Notes under the pieces: model-generated
Database searches by the model: none
What the model saw: the letters and a program-made list of their open reading frames with translations, nothing else
What the model was told of the DNA's origin: nothing
Part shown: piece after piece, positions 46,701 through 57,800 of the stretch
How positions within the stretch are numbered: position 1 is the first letter of the stretch
Layout of the letters: each line of letters begins with the position of its first letter
Source of the DNA: Paguma larvata
Lineage: Eukaryota; Chordata; Mammalia; Carnivora; Viverridae
NCBI GenBank assembly: GCA_030068075.1
Contig: CM057834.1
Coordinates: forward strand, 91,839,119-91,903,118
Reading direction: 5' to 3'
DNA: 64,000 bases
Position numbers and translations under genes: made by a program

Positions 46701-47731
46701 TTTGCCACCTGTTCTTTCCACCAGTCTCAAGATTTTGCCCCTCTTAGCAAAGCTAGACCTCCACCTATGGGTGGGTAAAGGCCTTACCAGGAAAATAGGA
46801 GCAGAAAATAAGAAGACCAGAATTTTCTCCCGGGATCCTTACTCCCACTAATTCAGTTGTGTTCTCTACCACGTGCCCTCAGGCTGCAGAGAAGGCTGGC
46901 ATGTCTACAGAACAAGCCCAGGGACTTCTGGAAAAGATCTCAACGCCAAAGGTGAAGAACGAGCTCAAGGCTACCACCGATGCAGCCTGCAAATATGGAG
47001 TGAGCAACCCTTGATGTGGGTCCCCAGCCCCAGTGCTGGAGACAGGCTAAGAATCTGCTGGGTCCCCATGCTCCTGTCCCAAAAGTTGCTCCCAGTTCCC
47101 AGCCAACCCTCATCTTTTCCCTTCCCATCCCATAGTCCCAAGGGAAGAAAGGGAGGGAGCTGGATGGCAAGAAGAAAAGACAGCATCTGAGAGTTAAAAA
47201 CAGAAAACTCCTCAGAGCCAGAGACCTTCTTAGCAGTCACATCTTTGGCTACTTTGCTTCTATGACCTCAGACCGGTATTGACTCTTAGCCTCTGACCCC
47301 AGCCTAATAAACACCTGCTCCATCACTGCTTTCTCCAGGCCTTTGGGTTGCCCATCACCGTGGCGCATCTGGATGGCCAAACCCACATGCTGTTTGGCTC
47401 TGACCGGATGGAGTTGCTGGCACACATGCTGGGTAAGTTACAGGTTCATGGTGAGCTGCCCTTGACCCCGGCCCCACCTCCATTGTATCAGTTGACCAGA
47501 AGGACAGATGCAGAGCAAAACATGTTCTATGCATTTCCAACAGTGAAGCCTCATACACAGGGGTTCTCGAGGTTGAATGGGGAGAGGCCACTTTCACCCC
47601 CATAGAAGAGAAGGAAGCCAAGCAGAGCTCTTCCTAGAAAACCCCAAGCCAGCCTCTAACATGTGATTTTTTTCCATCTAGGAGAGAAGTGGATGGGCCC
47701 TGTGCCTCCAGCCATAAATGCCAAAATTTAA
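43701..47731 (+). CDS. GSTK1: Glutathione S-transferase kappa 1, eight coding exons
   Basis: Kappa-class GST with a DsbA-like thioredoxin fold and helical insert; conjugates glutathione to electrophiles and is known from mitochondria and peroxisomes. Exons read from protein match and GT/AG sites: 43701-43772, 44311-44392, 44569-44697, 44999-45099, 45249-45284, 46883-46999, 47339-47432 and 47682-47731. They join to 681 bases, that is 226 residues, the same length as human GSTK1, with no frame break. Exon 1 encodes [20 protein letters not shown], containing the catalytic Ser16. Exon 3 has [11 protein letters not shown], exon 4 [17 protein letters not shown] and exon 7 [17 protein letters not shown] with the conserved cis-proline loop. 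The C-terminus is INAKI, whereas the human protein ends ARL, a peroxisomal signal (see findings). Start chosen by homology and the CpG promoter. Confidence 0.96.
46193..46362. mobile_element. hAT-type DNA transposon relic in GSTK1 intron 5
   Basis: GCAGTGGTTCTCAACCTTGG at the left and AAAGCTCCCTCGGGAGATTC with TAATGTGCAGCCCAAGTTAG at the right are partly inverted ends typical of short Charlie-group elements. Confidence 0.6.
46535..46655 (+). mobile_element. MIR in GSTK1 intron 5
   Basis: GACTTGGATTCTGGCGTTGG, CTCTGCCACTGACAAGCTC and GATGGGGAAATTGG follow the MIR core. Confidence 0.65.
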
Positions 47732-47852
47732 GGATGGTCAGGGGAAGCAAACCTATTGGAATAAAAACGCAGACAGTCTGCTTACCCTTCTTCCACTGGG
47801 CGACACTAGGATTCTGGTTTTCCTGTCTGATAGCAGTTCCTCTGAGGCCCTG

Positions 47853-47903
47853 GGGGATGTCGGAGACGAGGGATGTCAGAGACGGGGGATGTCGGAGACG
47901 GGG
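47853..47903. repeat. 16-base tandem repeat in the GSTK1 3' UTR
   Basis: About three copies of a GGGATGTC(G/A)GAGACGG unit lie between the GSTK1 stop codon and its poly(A) signal. Confidence 0.88.
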
Positions 47904-47998
47904 GACTGCATCTTGTATCATCTACCTTAGTCTCGTGACTGCTCTTTCTTGCATGCCTCACAAGTGCCTTTCAAGAGCCTCAAACTGTTTTCTGTCTG

Positions 47999-48004
47999 AA
48001 TAAA
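47999..48004 (+). promoter_or_regulatory. GSTK1: GSTK1 poly(A) signal
   Basis: AATAAA 268 bases after the stop codon, followed within 40-60 bases by TG-rich text (GGGCCTGTGTCTTGTCTGTT). Confidence 0.75.
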
Positions 48005-49000
48005 CCTATGCCATCAGGCATAATATTTCTGGGCCTGTGTCTTGTCTGTTGTTTGCATGTTCTGCCTACGGTCATACTCTGTCCACTCTCGGTGTTTCTA
48101 AACAGCTCTTTCCATAGTACCATCCCTGCTGTCCCCCTCAGGGCAGCTTGTGTGGAAGGAATAGGAAACAGTCCCTCTTCAGGGGCCAAAAACTAACCAA
48201 TCAGTTTGGCACTTACTGTCTTCTAACCAGCCATGGTGCCTGAGAGGGAGCCAGAGCATGGCTGAGCTTCTGCCCAGATATTTGAACCAGCTCCCGCTAC
48301 ACGGACCAGGAGAGCAAGGGCAAGGCAGCACAGGGAGACAGGCTGGAGTTGTCGTGGCCTGGGCAAGGCGCTCATCCCACAGAGTTCCCTCCTCCACAAA
48401 GCAGATCTCGAGAAAACCCTGGGGCCTCTCTCCCTGGATCTCTTCCTTCCCACACAAACCTATAGCTTTCCCACTCCGTCAATTATTTATCCAAAGGCCC
48501 GGCTCTGTTTGTGCGAGCTGTGCAGTAATCAGCATACCTTGTGTTTCAGTAATATTTGGACGTCTTTGAGAATCCTCATTTAGAAGCTGAGGCCACACTT
48601 GGACATCTGTTGGTAACCAGATGTGGAGTCTTTGATGGCTCCATGGCTGAGAGGCTTTAAGAGGGGATGCTTTGTTCCCTCCCTCTGGCTCTTTCTGATA
48701 TCCGAGTTCATTTACCCCTTTTATTCCCTATCACTTTCTGTTTTCCTCCTCTCCCCTTTTCCATTATTCCAGCATACTCTAGGATTTCAAGTCATCCTTA
48801 CTAGGCTAACTAACCAGAAGTACATCTCTAAATACATACTCCCTCTTCCAAAAGAGATATCATGTCATGTACATCTAATACTAATTTAAAATATGGGGAA
48901 ATGTCCAATAGTAAGAAACCTAAGAGCAAATCAAAATGTTACGTCTCATGTATTCATGTTATATATTCAAGCATATAGGAGTTCTCATCTATGCTGAGAG
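48005..49000. other. Intergenic between GSTK1 and TMEM139, no gene recognised
   Basis: Frames of up to about 100 codons at 48179-48569 overlap on both strands and have no recognisable domain. Confidence 0.45.
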
Positions 49001-49290
49001 GACAGTAGTGAATACACAGTTTTATGAATAAAGGTGCTGGTCTCAGCATTGTTAGTGATATCAAGTAACTTAAATATCTAACAGTAGGAGGATGCTTGAA
49101 TAACTTATGGTACATCCAGGATGTAATATTCTAGAACCATCAAAAATTATACTTGTAGAGAATTTTAACATTGGAAATTCCTGGGATATATTATTAATTG
49201 GAAAAAAGTTTAAACTATGTAGTATGATCTCAATCTTCTCTGGAGGAATGAGACAATTTCTAGATTACAAACACGCTCTAGATTTTAACA
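49000..49290 (+). mobile_element. Old LINE-1 fragment
   Basis: GTAACTTAAATATCTAACAG, GGAGGATGCTTGAATAAC and GTACATCCAGGATGTAATAT resemble a degraded L1 ORF2 tail. Confidence 0.5.
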
Positions 49291-49317
49291 TCTGAACTTC
49301 TGCCAAATAGAATCCAA

Positions 49318-49790
49318 AACGAGTGTATTAGGGTTCTCCAAAGAAACAGAAACAATAGGGTATTTATCCATATATATAAAAAGAGATCTATTACCAGGGA
49401 TTGGCTCACATGACTGGAGGTGAAGAAGTTCCACGATCTGCCATCTGCAAGCTGGAAGCCCGGGAAAGCGGGCTGGTGGTGTAGTTCCAATCCAGAATCC
49501 AAAGGCCTGAGAACCAGCAGCACCCGGGTCTGAGGGCAATAGAACATGCATGTCTCAGTTCAAGCAGAAAGAGCAAGTTTGCCCTTTGCTTTTTTGTTCA
49601 GTTCAGGCCCTCAATAGACTGGCTGATGCCCGCCCACACTGGTGAGGGCCACCTTCTTTACTCAGTCTACTGATTCAAATGCTAATCTCTTCTAGAAACA
49701 CCCTCACAGGCACGCCCAGAAGTATTGTTTTACCAGCTCTGGGCATCCCTTAGCTCAGTCAAGTTGACACATGAAATTAACCATCACATC
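49318..49790 (-). mobile_element. Old interspersed repeat, family not named
   Basis: GTATTAGGGTTCTCCAAAGA at the left, TCTACTGATTCAAATGCTAA inside, and CAGTCAAGTTGACACATGAA with TTAACCATCACA at the right are the familiar ends of a widespread old mammalian repeat, read in reverse. I recognise the text but cannot assign the family with certainty. Confidence 0.6.
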
Positions 49791-49876
49791 GAAAAAGGGA
49801 AAGCCCCCAAATGCAGCTGTATTTTTAAAATAAAGGAACACTTTTCTTCTCATCCAAAAAGCTTCATACTTCATAC

Positions 49877-49910
49877 TTATATTACACTCAATAGTTGTAG
49901 TGTAATATAA
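49877..49910. repeat. Perfect 12-base inverted repeat (hairpin)
   Basis: TTATATTACACT, a 10-base spacer (49889-49898), then AGTGTAATATAA, an exact 12-base stem. Confidence 0.93.
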
Positions 49911-50234
49911 AATTTGTAGTTATGTTAATACTTAGAATTCAATACTGAACCGCTTTCTTGCACTGGAATTCAAATTCTAAACTTACCAAATATACTTCTG
50001 AAACAAACTTCTTAGGTAGAATTTCTAGAATGATGTTTTTTGACAGACCCAAAACACAAGTGATAATTAACAACAAAAAGTCTCATATGTATGTGGTAAA
50101 GCAAAAGAAAAAAAACAGCAAGGTATCAAGTGAAGAGTCTCCCCTTTTTCATTTCCATTTGTACTCTGGTTTTTTGTGTGTGTGTGCCCTGAAATGTTTG
50201 TATTTTTTAACACATGAATGTCAGACATAATTCA

Positions 50235-51165
50235 GAGGGATTCAATGTGCCTTTCACCCAGTTTCCCTAGTGGTAGCATCTTGCATAGCTACAGTAGAGT
50301 GACACAAACAGAACACTGACATCGATGCACCCATCAGCCCTATCCAGATTTCACCAGTTTTTCATGCACTCATTTGTGTGTATTTAGTTCTGTATAATTT
50401 TATCGTGTATATGACCACCATCGCAAGATACAATATATTTTGAGCTTAAGGGATTCTCCTGCTACCCCTTTTATAGCTACGGCCACCTGCCCTTCCCACT
50501 TCTCTAAGCCCTACCAATGACCAGTCTGTTCCTCATATAGTTTTGCCACTTCAAGAGTGCTATATAAATGAAATCAGATTGGCTTATTTTCATTCAGCAT
50601 ATTCCCTTGAGACCCATGCAAGGTGTTGCGTGTCTCAGTGGTTCTTTTTATTGCTGAGTATTAGTCCCATTTGTTTAACCTGTTGAATGACACTTAGGTT
50701 GTTTCCAGTTTGGGGGCTATTACAAGTAGACCTGCTATGAATATTCTTGTACAGGTTTTTATGTGCACACAAATTTTTGTTCTTCTGGGGTACATGCCCA
50801 GGAGTATAACTGCTGGGTCATATAATAAGTGCATGTTTGGTTTTCTAAGAAACTGCTATACTTTTCCTAAGCGGCCATACCATTTTACCTTCCCACCAGA
50901 AATGCATGAGTGATCCAGTTTCTCTTCATCCTCACCAGCATTTGGTGTTATTACTATTTTTTGTTTTAGCCATTCTGACAGATGTATAGTGATATCTCAC
51001 TGTAATTTTAATCTGCATTTCCCTAAGGGCTCATGAACATCTTTTTGTGTGCTTCTTTGCCATCTGTACATCCTCTCTGGTAAAATATCTGTTCATGCCT
51101 TTTGCCCGTTTTATAACTGGATTGACTATTTTTGAAATGTCAATATTGTTCTTCATAGTATATTT
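50235..51165 (-). mobile_element. LINE-1 3' part, minus strand
   Basis: CACTTAGGTTGTTTCCAGTT, CTGCTATGAATATTCTTGTA, AGGAGTATAACTGCTGGGTC and CTGCATTTCCCTAAGGGCTC are L1 ORF2 tail and 3' UTR read backwards. Confidence 0.87.
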
Positions 51166-51348
51166 TAAAAGAACGTACATTTTGAGACAACTGGGGGAAA
51201 ATAACGTGAACTAGATATTAGATGATACTAAGGAATTAAGTGTGATAATGGCAGGGTGGCATGCACAAATAAGTTCTCATCAGTTGGAATTGCATTCTGA
51301 AACATTTAGGGTAGAGGTGACATGCTGCCTCTTAAAAAGTGGGGGAGG

Positions 51349-51535
51349 TGGGGCGCCTGGTGGCTCAGCCGGTTGAGCATCCAGCTCTTGACTTTGGTTC
51401 AGGTCATGATCCCAGGGTCATGGGATGGAGCCCCGTGTCATGCTCAGTGTGAGTGTGGAGTCTGCTTGAGATTCTTTTTCTCTCTCTCTTCCTCCCTCTC
51501 CCTCTGCCCCTCCCCCCTCTAATTAAAAAAAGTGG
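51349..51535 (+). mobile_element. CAN-SINE, plus strand
   Basis: GGGGCGCCTGGTGGCTCAGC head and CCTCTGCCCCTCCCCCCTC end. AAAAAGTGGG(G)GAG lies on both sides as the target duplication. Confidence 0.93.
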
Positions 51536-51654
51536 GAGAGTGGAAAAGTAATTATTGAAGCTGAGTGGTGGGTACATGAAGAGTTCATTATACTATTCTT
51601 TCCTCTTTTAAGTGTGTTGGGATATTTCCATAATAATGTCTTGAAAGTGTACTG

Positions 51655-51990
51655 AGGGGTACCTAGCTGGCTCAGTCAGTGGTACTTGTGACTCTTGATC
51701 TCAGGGTCATCAGTTCAAGCCCCACATAGGGTATAGAAATTACTTTTTAAAAAGGGCGCACCTGGGTGGCTCTGTCAGTTTAGCGTCCAACTCTTGGTTT
51801 TGGCTCAGGTCATAATCTCATGGGTTCATGAGATTGAGCCCTGCATCGGGCTCTGTGCTGACAGCATGGGACAGCATGCTTGGGATTCTCTCTCTCTCTC
51901 TCTCTCCCTCTCTCTCTTTCTGCCCCTCTCCTGCTCACATGCTCTCTCCTTCTCTCTCTCTCTCAAAGTAAATAAATAAACTTTAAAAAA
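51655..51990 (+). mobile_element. Two CAN-SINEs joined head to tail
   Basis: A short-type SINE (51655-51755; GTACCTAGCTGGCTCAGTCA to GAAATTACTTTTTAAAAA) runs straight into a long-type SINE (51756-51990; GCACCTGGGTGGCTCTGTCA to AAATAAATAAACTTTAAAA). AGT(GT)ACTGAG flanks the pair, so the long one probably inserted in the tail of the short one. Confidence 0.9.
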
Positions 51991-52855
51991 AAGTACTGAG
52001 ATTTAAATTCTTTGATATTACACATTTTCACATATCCCCACAGTACTGTGCACGCAAAGTCAGCCTCAAGGACTTACGACCTGTGCACTCACACAGGGCC
52101 CCATGATGGGCTCGATGCTCTGCTAGCACTGTCGTGAAATTCTTCATTTCCAGTTTGCACTGGACCCAGCAAACTGTAGTGTAGCTGCTCCTGTGAGCAC
52201 ATAATACATGCTGAGTAAATGCTTATCAAATAAATGGACCAAAGAAAGGAGAAGAAAGTGAGAGAAGGGAGAAAGAGATGGGAGGTGGCAAAAGAAGGAG
52301 ATAACGAGGTCACAGAGGAGATGGGCAAAGTCTCAACTTGGAAAAGCTGAACAGGGATCCCAGAAAACGCTGCTGCTGGGGAAGTGCACAGAGAAAGTAG
52401 GAGTCCAGCCGGAAGACGGGACTTGGGGCCCATTATTTACCATTCTCCTTCTCAGAGAAATCACAATCCTTCATTTGACTACAATTCCCAGGTATAAGCA
52501 AAAGTGAAAGCAGAAAGAATAGCCACTTGGACCCGAGGGAATTGGCGGCTGGGAGGCCAAATGGATGCTGTTCCTCACTCATCCCATGACCTTAATCCCA
52601 GAAAGTTCTTTCAGTGTGTTCACAGGAAACTGGGGAAAACTGAAACCCCTGGCTTCAATTCCCTCTTCCCCCAAGCCCATGATCAAGGGTATGGCTGGCT
52701 CTAGCTGATGCCACAACAAAACACTGGAAAAGAGGGGAGGCAACTGAGGAAGGATCAAGGGATCCAAAGGTCATGAATCATTAAATCAGTAAATATTCAC
52801 TAACTACCAACAAATGATACAAGCATTTATTGTCTACCATGTGAACAGTAAAAAT
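51991..52855. other. Intergenic, no gene recognised
   Basis: A 114-codon minus-strand frame (52089-52433) has no motif I know. An L2-like trace (AAATCAGTAAATATTCACTA) lies near 52782. Confidence 0.45.
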
Positions 52856-52859
52856 GTAT

Positions 52860-53480
52860 TGAATCCAAGTCTGATAACTCACTGTTGATCAGGGTGTGGG
52901 CGAACAGAACACTGCAATGTGAGTAGGAGTGTGAATATTTACAACTCCTTTCGAGAGCACATGGCGGTACCTATCAGAAACTTCACTTCAGGATGTTTTC
53001 TGAATTACACATATGAATAAAAACACGTATAGCAATGTATGAGGGCGACTGGCTGGCTCAATCGGTAGAGCATGTGACCCTTGATCTCAGGGTCTTGAGA
53101 CACATTTGGCGTGGAGCCTATCTAAAATAAAAATTAAAAAAAAAAAAAAGAAATACATGAACTGCAAAATCCTGGAAACAAACTAAATGGTTATCAGTTA
53201 GATAATTAAATGCTTATGGTTCAATAAATTAATTGTTTCATAAAATAGAAACCATTTTTAAGAATATAATAGATGGAAATAAACCAAAACAATGATTGCC
53301 TATGGAGCTGACTGGGAGGGAGCTTGTGGGGAATTTTCTGGATGGTAGTAATGTTTTGTATCTTGTTTGGAATTTGGGTTATACAAGTGTAAGTCTCTAT
53401 CAGAACTTATGGAATGGCCCACTGAAAATCTGTGCATTTTATTTGAGACAAATCTTATTAAAAGGAAAACAAAAGTTAAC
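52860..53480 (+). mobile_element. Old LINE-1 fragment split by a short SINE
   Basis: GTGAATATTTACAACTCCTT and TGAATTACACATATGAATAA on the left, CTGGAAACAAACTAAATGG and TTATACAAGTGTAAGTCTCT on the right. A short-type SINE (53041-53150; GCGACTGGCTGGCTCAATCG) sits between. Confidence 0.65.
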
Positions 53481-53485
53481 TAATA

Positions 53486-53630
53486 TTTAACTCTAGTTAC
53501 TTTTATGCATGAGGAAAGGTTAAATAGCTTATCAAAGGTCACATAGTTAGTAACTGGTAGAAATGAGATTTGAAACCTGGTCTGGCCATCTCCAAAAATA
53601 CATGCTTAACTACAACTATAATACCTTCTT
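53486..53630 (-). mobile_element. MIR, minus strand
   Basis: CATGAGGAAAGGTTAAATAG, TCAAAGGTCACATAGTTAGT and GATTTGAAACCTGGTCTGGC are the reverse MIR core and 5' part. Confidence 0.75.
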
Positions 53631-54039
53631 GTCTTCTCTTATTAAGGGCCATATTCATGTGGGACTCATTTTGCCACTATCTGCAGACCTCTTTTATAAA
53701 CACAATGTATTATTTGCACTGGGCAACAGCCACACTCAACTTCTCAAATCTGAGAATCACTTTTGTGGCTTAGTGAATATCTGAACTAGAGGGGCAGCCT
53801 GAACCTCATATTCTCTCAGCACATTGCCAGTGAGCTTTGTGTGGTCCTACAACTAGTTGCTGAGTGATAACGTGTATTTATCCTTATGCACTTGAGAATT
53901 TATGATTTATTAGAAGCATTTCCATACAAGAAATATCAATGATGCTGATACAATTCACATTAAATCATTTATCCACCTTCCCTACACATTTGAAAGAGCT
54001 GTGGGTAAGACAGCTAACACAGAGAAAAACACTCTCAAC

Positions 54040-54182
54040 TGAGTAAGAAGGTCAAGACTCTGAGTTTGATTCTAACTAAATAAATCATGTACTTTCTCTG
54101 AGCTGGTTTCCTCCTCTACAACATGAAAATGATAATCAGACTTATCCACATGATTGTTATTAAGGATCAAATGATCAGACCA
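54040..54182 (+). mobile_element. MIR, plus strand
   Basis: CAAGACTCTGAGTTTGATTC, TACTTTCTCTGAGCTGGTTT and CAACATGAAAATGATAATCA follow the MIR core. 53631-54039 shows nothing recognisable. Confidence 0.6.
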
Positions 54183-54189
54183 AATTGTT

Positions 54190-54191
<2 letters not shown>

Positions 54192-54231
<40 letters not shown>
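54192..54231. repeat. (CA)n microsatellite
   Basis: About 19 CA units. Confidence 0.95.
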
Positions 54232-54232
<1 letters not shown>

Positions 54233-54548
54233 CTACCTACACCCTTTAAGAAAAAAAAGTCACCTGCACATTGGGCTTCTAGAGCTATTCAGGGAGAAGT
54301 CTTATCTTTTGTAATCAGTCTTAATGAGCTCATAAAAGATAAACATATACTGATACAGAGCCTGCAGTCTTAATTTCCCATTCTTGCCTTATATGTTGAT
54401 AACCTTATTTAATCTCATAATCTCTTTTGCTGCCTTTGCTGTTAGAAGGTCAGCCTTTTCTTAAGATGCCAAACAATGAGGAAAATAGCACCTAAGCACT
54501 CCTCCATGGAAGACCCCAGAGTAATGATCTTACAATGTCATAGGTGTG

Positions 54549-54772
54549 GGGGCACCTGGTGTCTTAGTCAGTTAACCATCCTCCTCGTTTTGGCTCATGT
54601 CATGATCTCACAGGTTCACGGGATTGAACCCCATGTCAGGCTCCATGTCAGCATGGAGTTTGCTTGGGATTCTCTCTCTCCCTCTCGCTCTGCCCCTCCC
54701 CTGCTCACTTGCACTCTGTCTTTCTCTCTCTCTCTCTCTCAAAATAAATAAATAAACTTGAAAAAAAAGAAT
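54549..54772 (+). mobile_element. CAN-SINE, plus strand
   Basis: GGGGCACCTGGTGTCTTAGT head and a CTCAAAATAAATAAATAAAC tail. AAT(G/A)TCATAGGT flanks it on both sides. Confidence 0.93.
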
Positions 54773-54834
54773 ATCATAGGTATTTTGTTAAATTATCATT
54801 ATGAAGGCAGCCAAAAAAGAGTGTTTATAGTCAG

Positions 54835-55045
54835 ATGACATAAAGTTAAGAGCCAGGTTTCCGGACTGGGACTCCATGTTCAAATCTTGACCCCGTCCTT
54901 GATTAGCTATACATTTTCCTCAAGTTTCTGACCTCACCTATAAAATGAACATACTAATTATAACTACCTCTTATTACATTACATTTTAAATGTCTTAATT
55001 TGTGTAAAGCATCTAGCATAGTAGTACACAAATAACACTCCACAC
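54835..55045 (+). mobile_element. MIR, plus strand
   Basis: GTTAAGAGCCAGGTTTCCGG, CTCACCTATAAAATGAACAT and AAAGCATCTAGCATAGTAG follow MIR from the 5' part to the end. Confidence 0.75.
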
Positions 55046-55349
55046 ATGTTGGCTACAGTATAAAGCAGACGGATTCAGAAACACCAAACCCCAAGTATAT
55101 GGAGACATACAGAAGTACAGGGGGGGTAGACATCCATCATCCTTCATGGGAAGTCTGTCAGTTATCTCTGCTTCCCCCTTCTTCCCTCACCTCTCATTTC
55201 TCTTCACCATTGTCTCCCAAAATGGCACAGTGGGCCAGCCTAGAACAGTAATCCAACCGCTCACAAGATGGTTTTCAGAGACAGGCAAGTAGAAAACAAA
55301 ATGACTAATAGTATCCTAAGCACTCATATTTTGCTAAGGATACTAAAGA

Positions 55350-56340
55350 AGGAAAAGTAAAACCTTTGGAAAGAAGTTTGGCCATATGTATTCAAGACAA
55401 CAAAACTTTCTTTCACGTTGTCTCAATGATGACATTTCTTAGAATTGAACTGGAGTAAATAATCCAAAAAGAAGGTAAAACTATACATAAGAAGATGTTC
55501 ATTGTAGCATCTTTTTTTTTTTTAAGTTTATTTATTTATTTGAGAGAAAGAGAGAGTGCATGCACACGCAAGCAAGTAGCGGAGGGGCAGAAAGAGAGAA
55601 TCCCAAGGAGGCTCCGAGTCGTCAGCGCAGAGCCCAACGCAGGGTTCGAACTCACAAACCCTGAGATCATGACCTGAGCCGAAATCAAGAGTTAGACACT
55701 CAACTGACTGAACCACCCAGGAGTCCCATTGTAGCATCATTTTTTAAAATAGCTTTGTAGAAGCATAATTTATCCTTTTGATGTGTAAATTTCAGTGGGT
55801 CTTTTTTTAGTATATTCAGAGTTGTGCAAGCAACACTAATTTTAAAAGCTTTTCACTACCCTCAAAAGAAATCCATTAGCAGTTACTCCCCGTTCCTCTC
55901 TCAGCTCCTGCCAACCACTAATCTACTTTCCATCTCTTAAAGCAGTTGATGATCAACAATAACAACAACAACAACAAAAAGAAGAAGAAAATAAACTCAC
56001 TGTTACCAAGTAACATAACATAAAGGCATGCTAGATGATGGCACATCCGTTGAATATTATGTGGCTGTTAAAAATTACCACAACAAAGACTGTATCAAAA
56101 GGTGAACTACACATGATATAATGTTTAATATTTTTTAAAGATACAAAATTATGAATATACTCCAATTTCAACCAGTGTGTGGACACACTAGAAGAAATGT
56201 GTAGAAACTTGTAAATGGCCATGTCCGGATAATAAGATAGTGGTTGCTTTTTTTCTTTATAAGTTTTAAATACTTTTGCAAGATTTTATATTAAGAAGTA
56301 GAATTTTTAGGAAACCTACTTAAAATTATTGTAATAGAGA
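55350..56340 (+). mobile_element. Mixed LINE-1 fragments with a SINE
   Basis: TAAGAAGATGTTCATTGTAG left of the SINE and GAATATTATGTGGCTGTTAA with AGATAGTGGTTGCTTTTTTT right of it are plus-strand L1ME-like. The stretch 55745-55935 (GTGGGTCTTTTTTTAGTATA, CTCTCAGCTCCTGCCAACCA) reads as a minus-strand L1 piece. Boundaries are approximate. Confidence 0.5.
55510..55727 (-). mobile_element. CAN-SINE, minus strand
   Basis: TTTATTTATTTATTTGAGAG to GAACCACCCAGGAGTCCC. CATTGTAGCATC is repeated perfectly on both sides. Confidence 0.95.
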
Positions 56341-57212
56341 AAATATTGCAGGGCACGGCCAGCCAGCAATCCAGCCTTTTTGACTTGGATTCGATTTTTA
56401 ACTCCCAAGTCTCTCTAGTGTAGGCTCCTTCTGGCAACCAAGAGCCTCATGCCACAAAGATCTCCTCCCAACGGCAAAGCCTTTTACAGTGTAGACATTC
56501 AGGCTCCCCCTTTGATTCCCTTGCCTCTCAGCCTACGCACCCTGCCATGTCCCTATCCAGGGACTCACTCCTTAACAAAGCCCTCTTACTACCACACCAA
56601 TGACTCTTGGCCAATTTCCTTCTATTAATATATTAACTGTAGATGCAGATCCTTCTGCTCACACCCACACTTTCCTTATATGGGACGAACAGTATGGAAA
56701 TTGGTGTAAACAAAACAACAACCAGCTCTCCCCCTGCTCTCCATTCCCACTTCCTGTAGAGACACCGCTCACTCAGACTACCACAGCCTTCCTGTTACAT
56801 CCCCCCGCCCCCGCCCCCCCGCACCTCTATCTGTGGGAGAATCATCATTGACATCCCACCATTATACACACCTGCCTTTCACTCCAGGCACCTCGTCCTC
56901 ATCTTCATCCTTCTTCCCCTCCCTCCCTCCCTCTCTCCTCTCTGTCTCCGTCTGTCTGTCTGTCTCTCTCTCTCTCACACACACACAGTCCACACCTCCT
57001 CTGATGCAGCAGACTTGGCTGTGCCCCACTGTCCTTGGGATTAGATTTGTGCCCCATTATCTCCTACTCCTCTCAGTTTGTCCGAAGGCCTGGAACCCAG
57101 CCTCCTCTGTCCTGCTCTGTCTCTCATGAAAAAAGTATGCCTCCATCCTCTCTACACCTCCCAACACCTGCCTCACCTAGACTTATTGTCAGGGTTCCCG
57201 TTAAAAGAGTGG
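56341..57212. other. Intergenic, C/T-rich, no gene recognised
   Basis: Contains a C-run block (56798-56825) and CCTC, GTCT and CT tracts at 56910-56985. Overlapping frames here are low-complexity by-products. Confidence 0.5.
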
Positions 57213-57443
57213 GTCCTTGGAGCTCCTGAGGAGCTCAGTCAGTTAAGCGTCCAACTTTGGCTCAGGTCATGATCTCACAGCTCATGAGTTTCAGCCCTGC
57301 ATTGGGTTCTGTGCTGACAGCTCAAAGCCTAGAGCCTGTTTCGAATTCTGTGTCTCCCTCTGTCTCTGTCCTTTCCCTGCTCATGCTGTGTGTGTGTCTC
57401 TCTCTCTCAAAAATAAATAAGCATTAAAACAAAAAAAAGAGTG
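57213..57443 (+). mobile_element. CAN-SINE, plus strand
   Basis: AGCTCCTGAGGAGCTCAGTC head and a CTCAAAAATAAATAAGCATT tail. AAAGAGTGGGTCCT flanks it on both sides. Confidence 0.94.
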
Positions 57444-57597
57444 GGTCCTGGGTCTCCAGTGGGTGGTGAGGCCAGGCAAAATGGTAGCCTTCCAATGAAA
57501 GTGTGTTTAGTGAGCAACTAACATTGTCAGGAACCATGTCAGTTGCAGGGATTCAGAAATTATTGAAACTAATCACTCACTTTGAAAAGCTCACAGT

Positions 57598-57800
57598 GGG
57601 GGCACCTGGGTGGCTCAGCTGGTTAAGCGTCAGACTCTTGGTTTCACCTCAGGTCATGATCTCAAGGTTTCGTGAGTTCCAGCAGGGGCTCTGGCTTTGC
57701 GTGCTGATAGCCTGCTTGGGATTCTCTCTGCCCCTCCCCCACTTGCGCAGTCTGTCTCTCTCAAAATAAATAAATAAACTTAAATTTTAAAGAAAGGCCT
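57598..57800 (+). mobile_element. CAN-SINE, plus strand
   Basis: GGGGCACCTGGGTGGCTCAG head, a body with a deletion, and a CAAAATAAATAAATAAAC tail. Confidence 0.93.
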
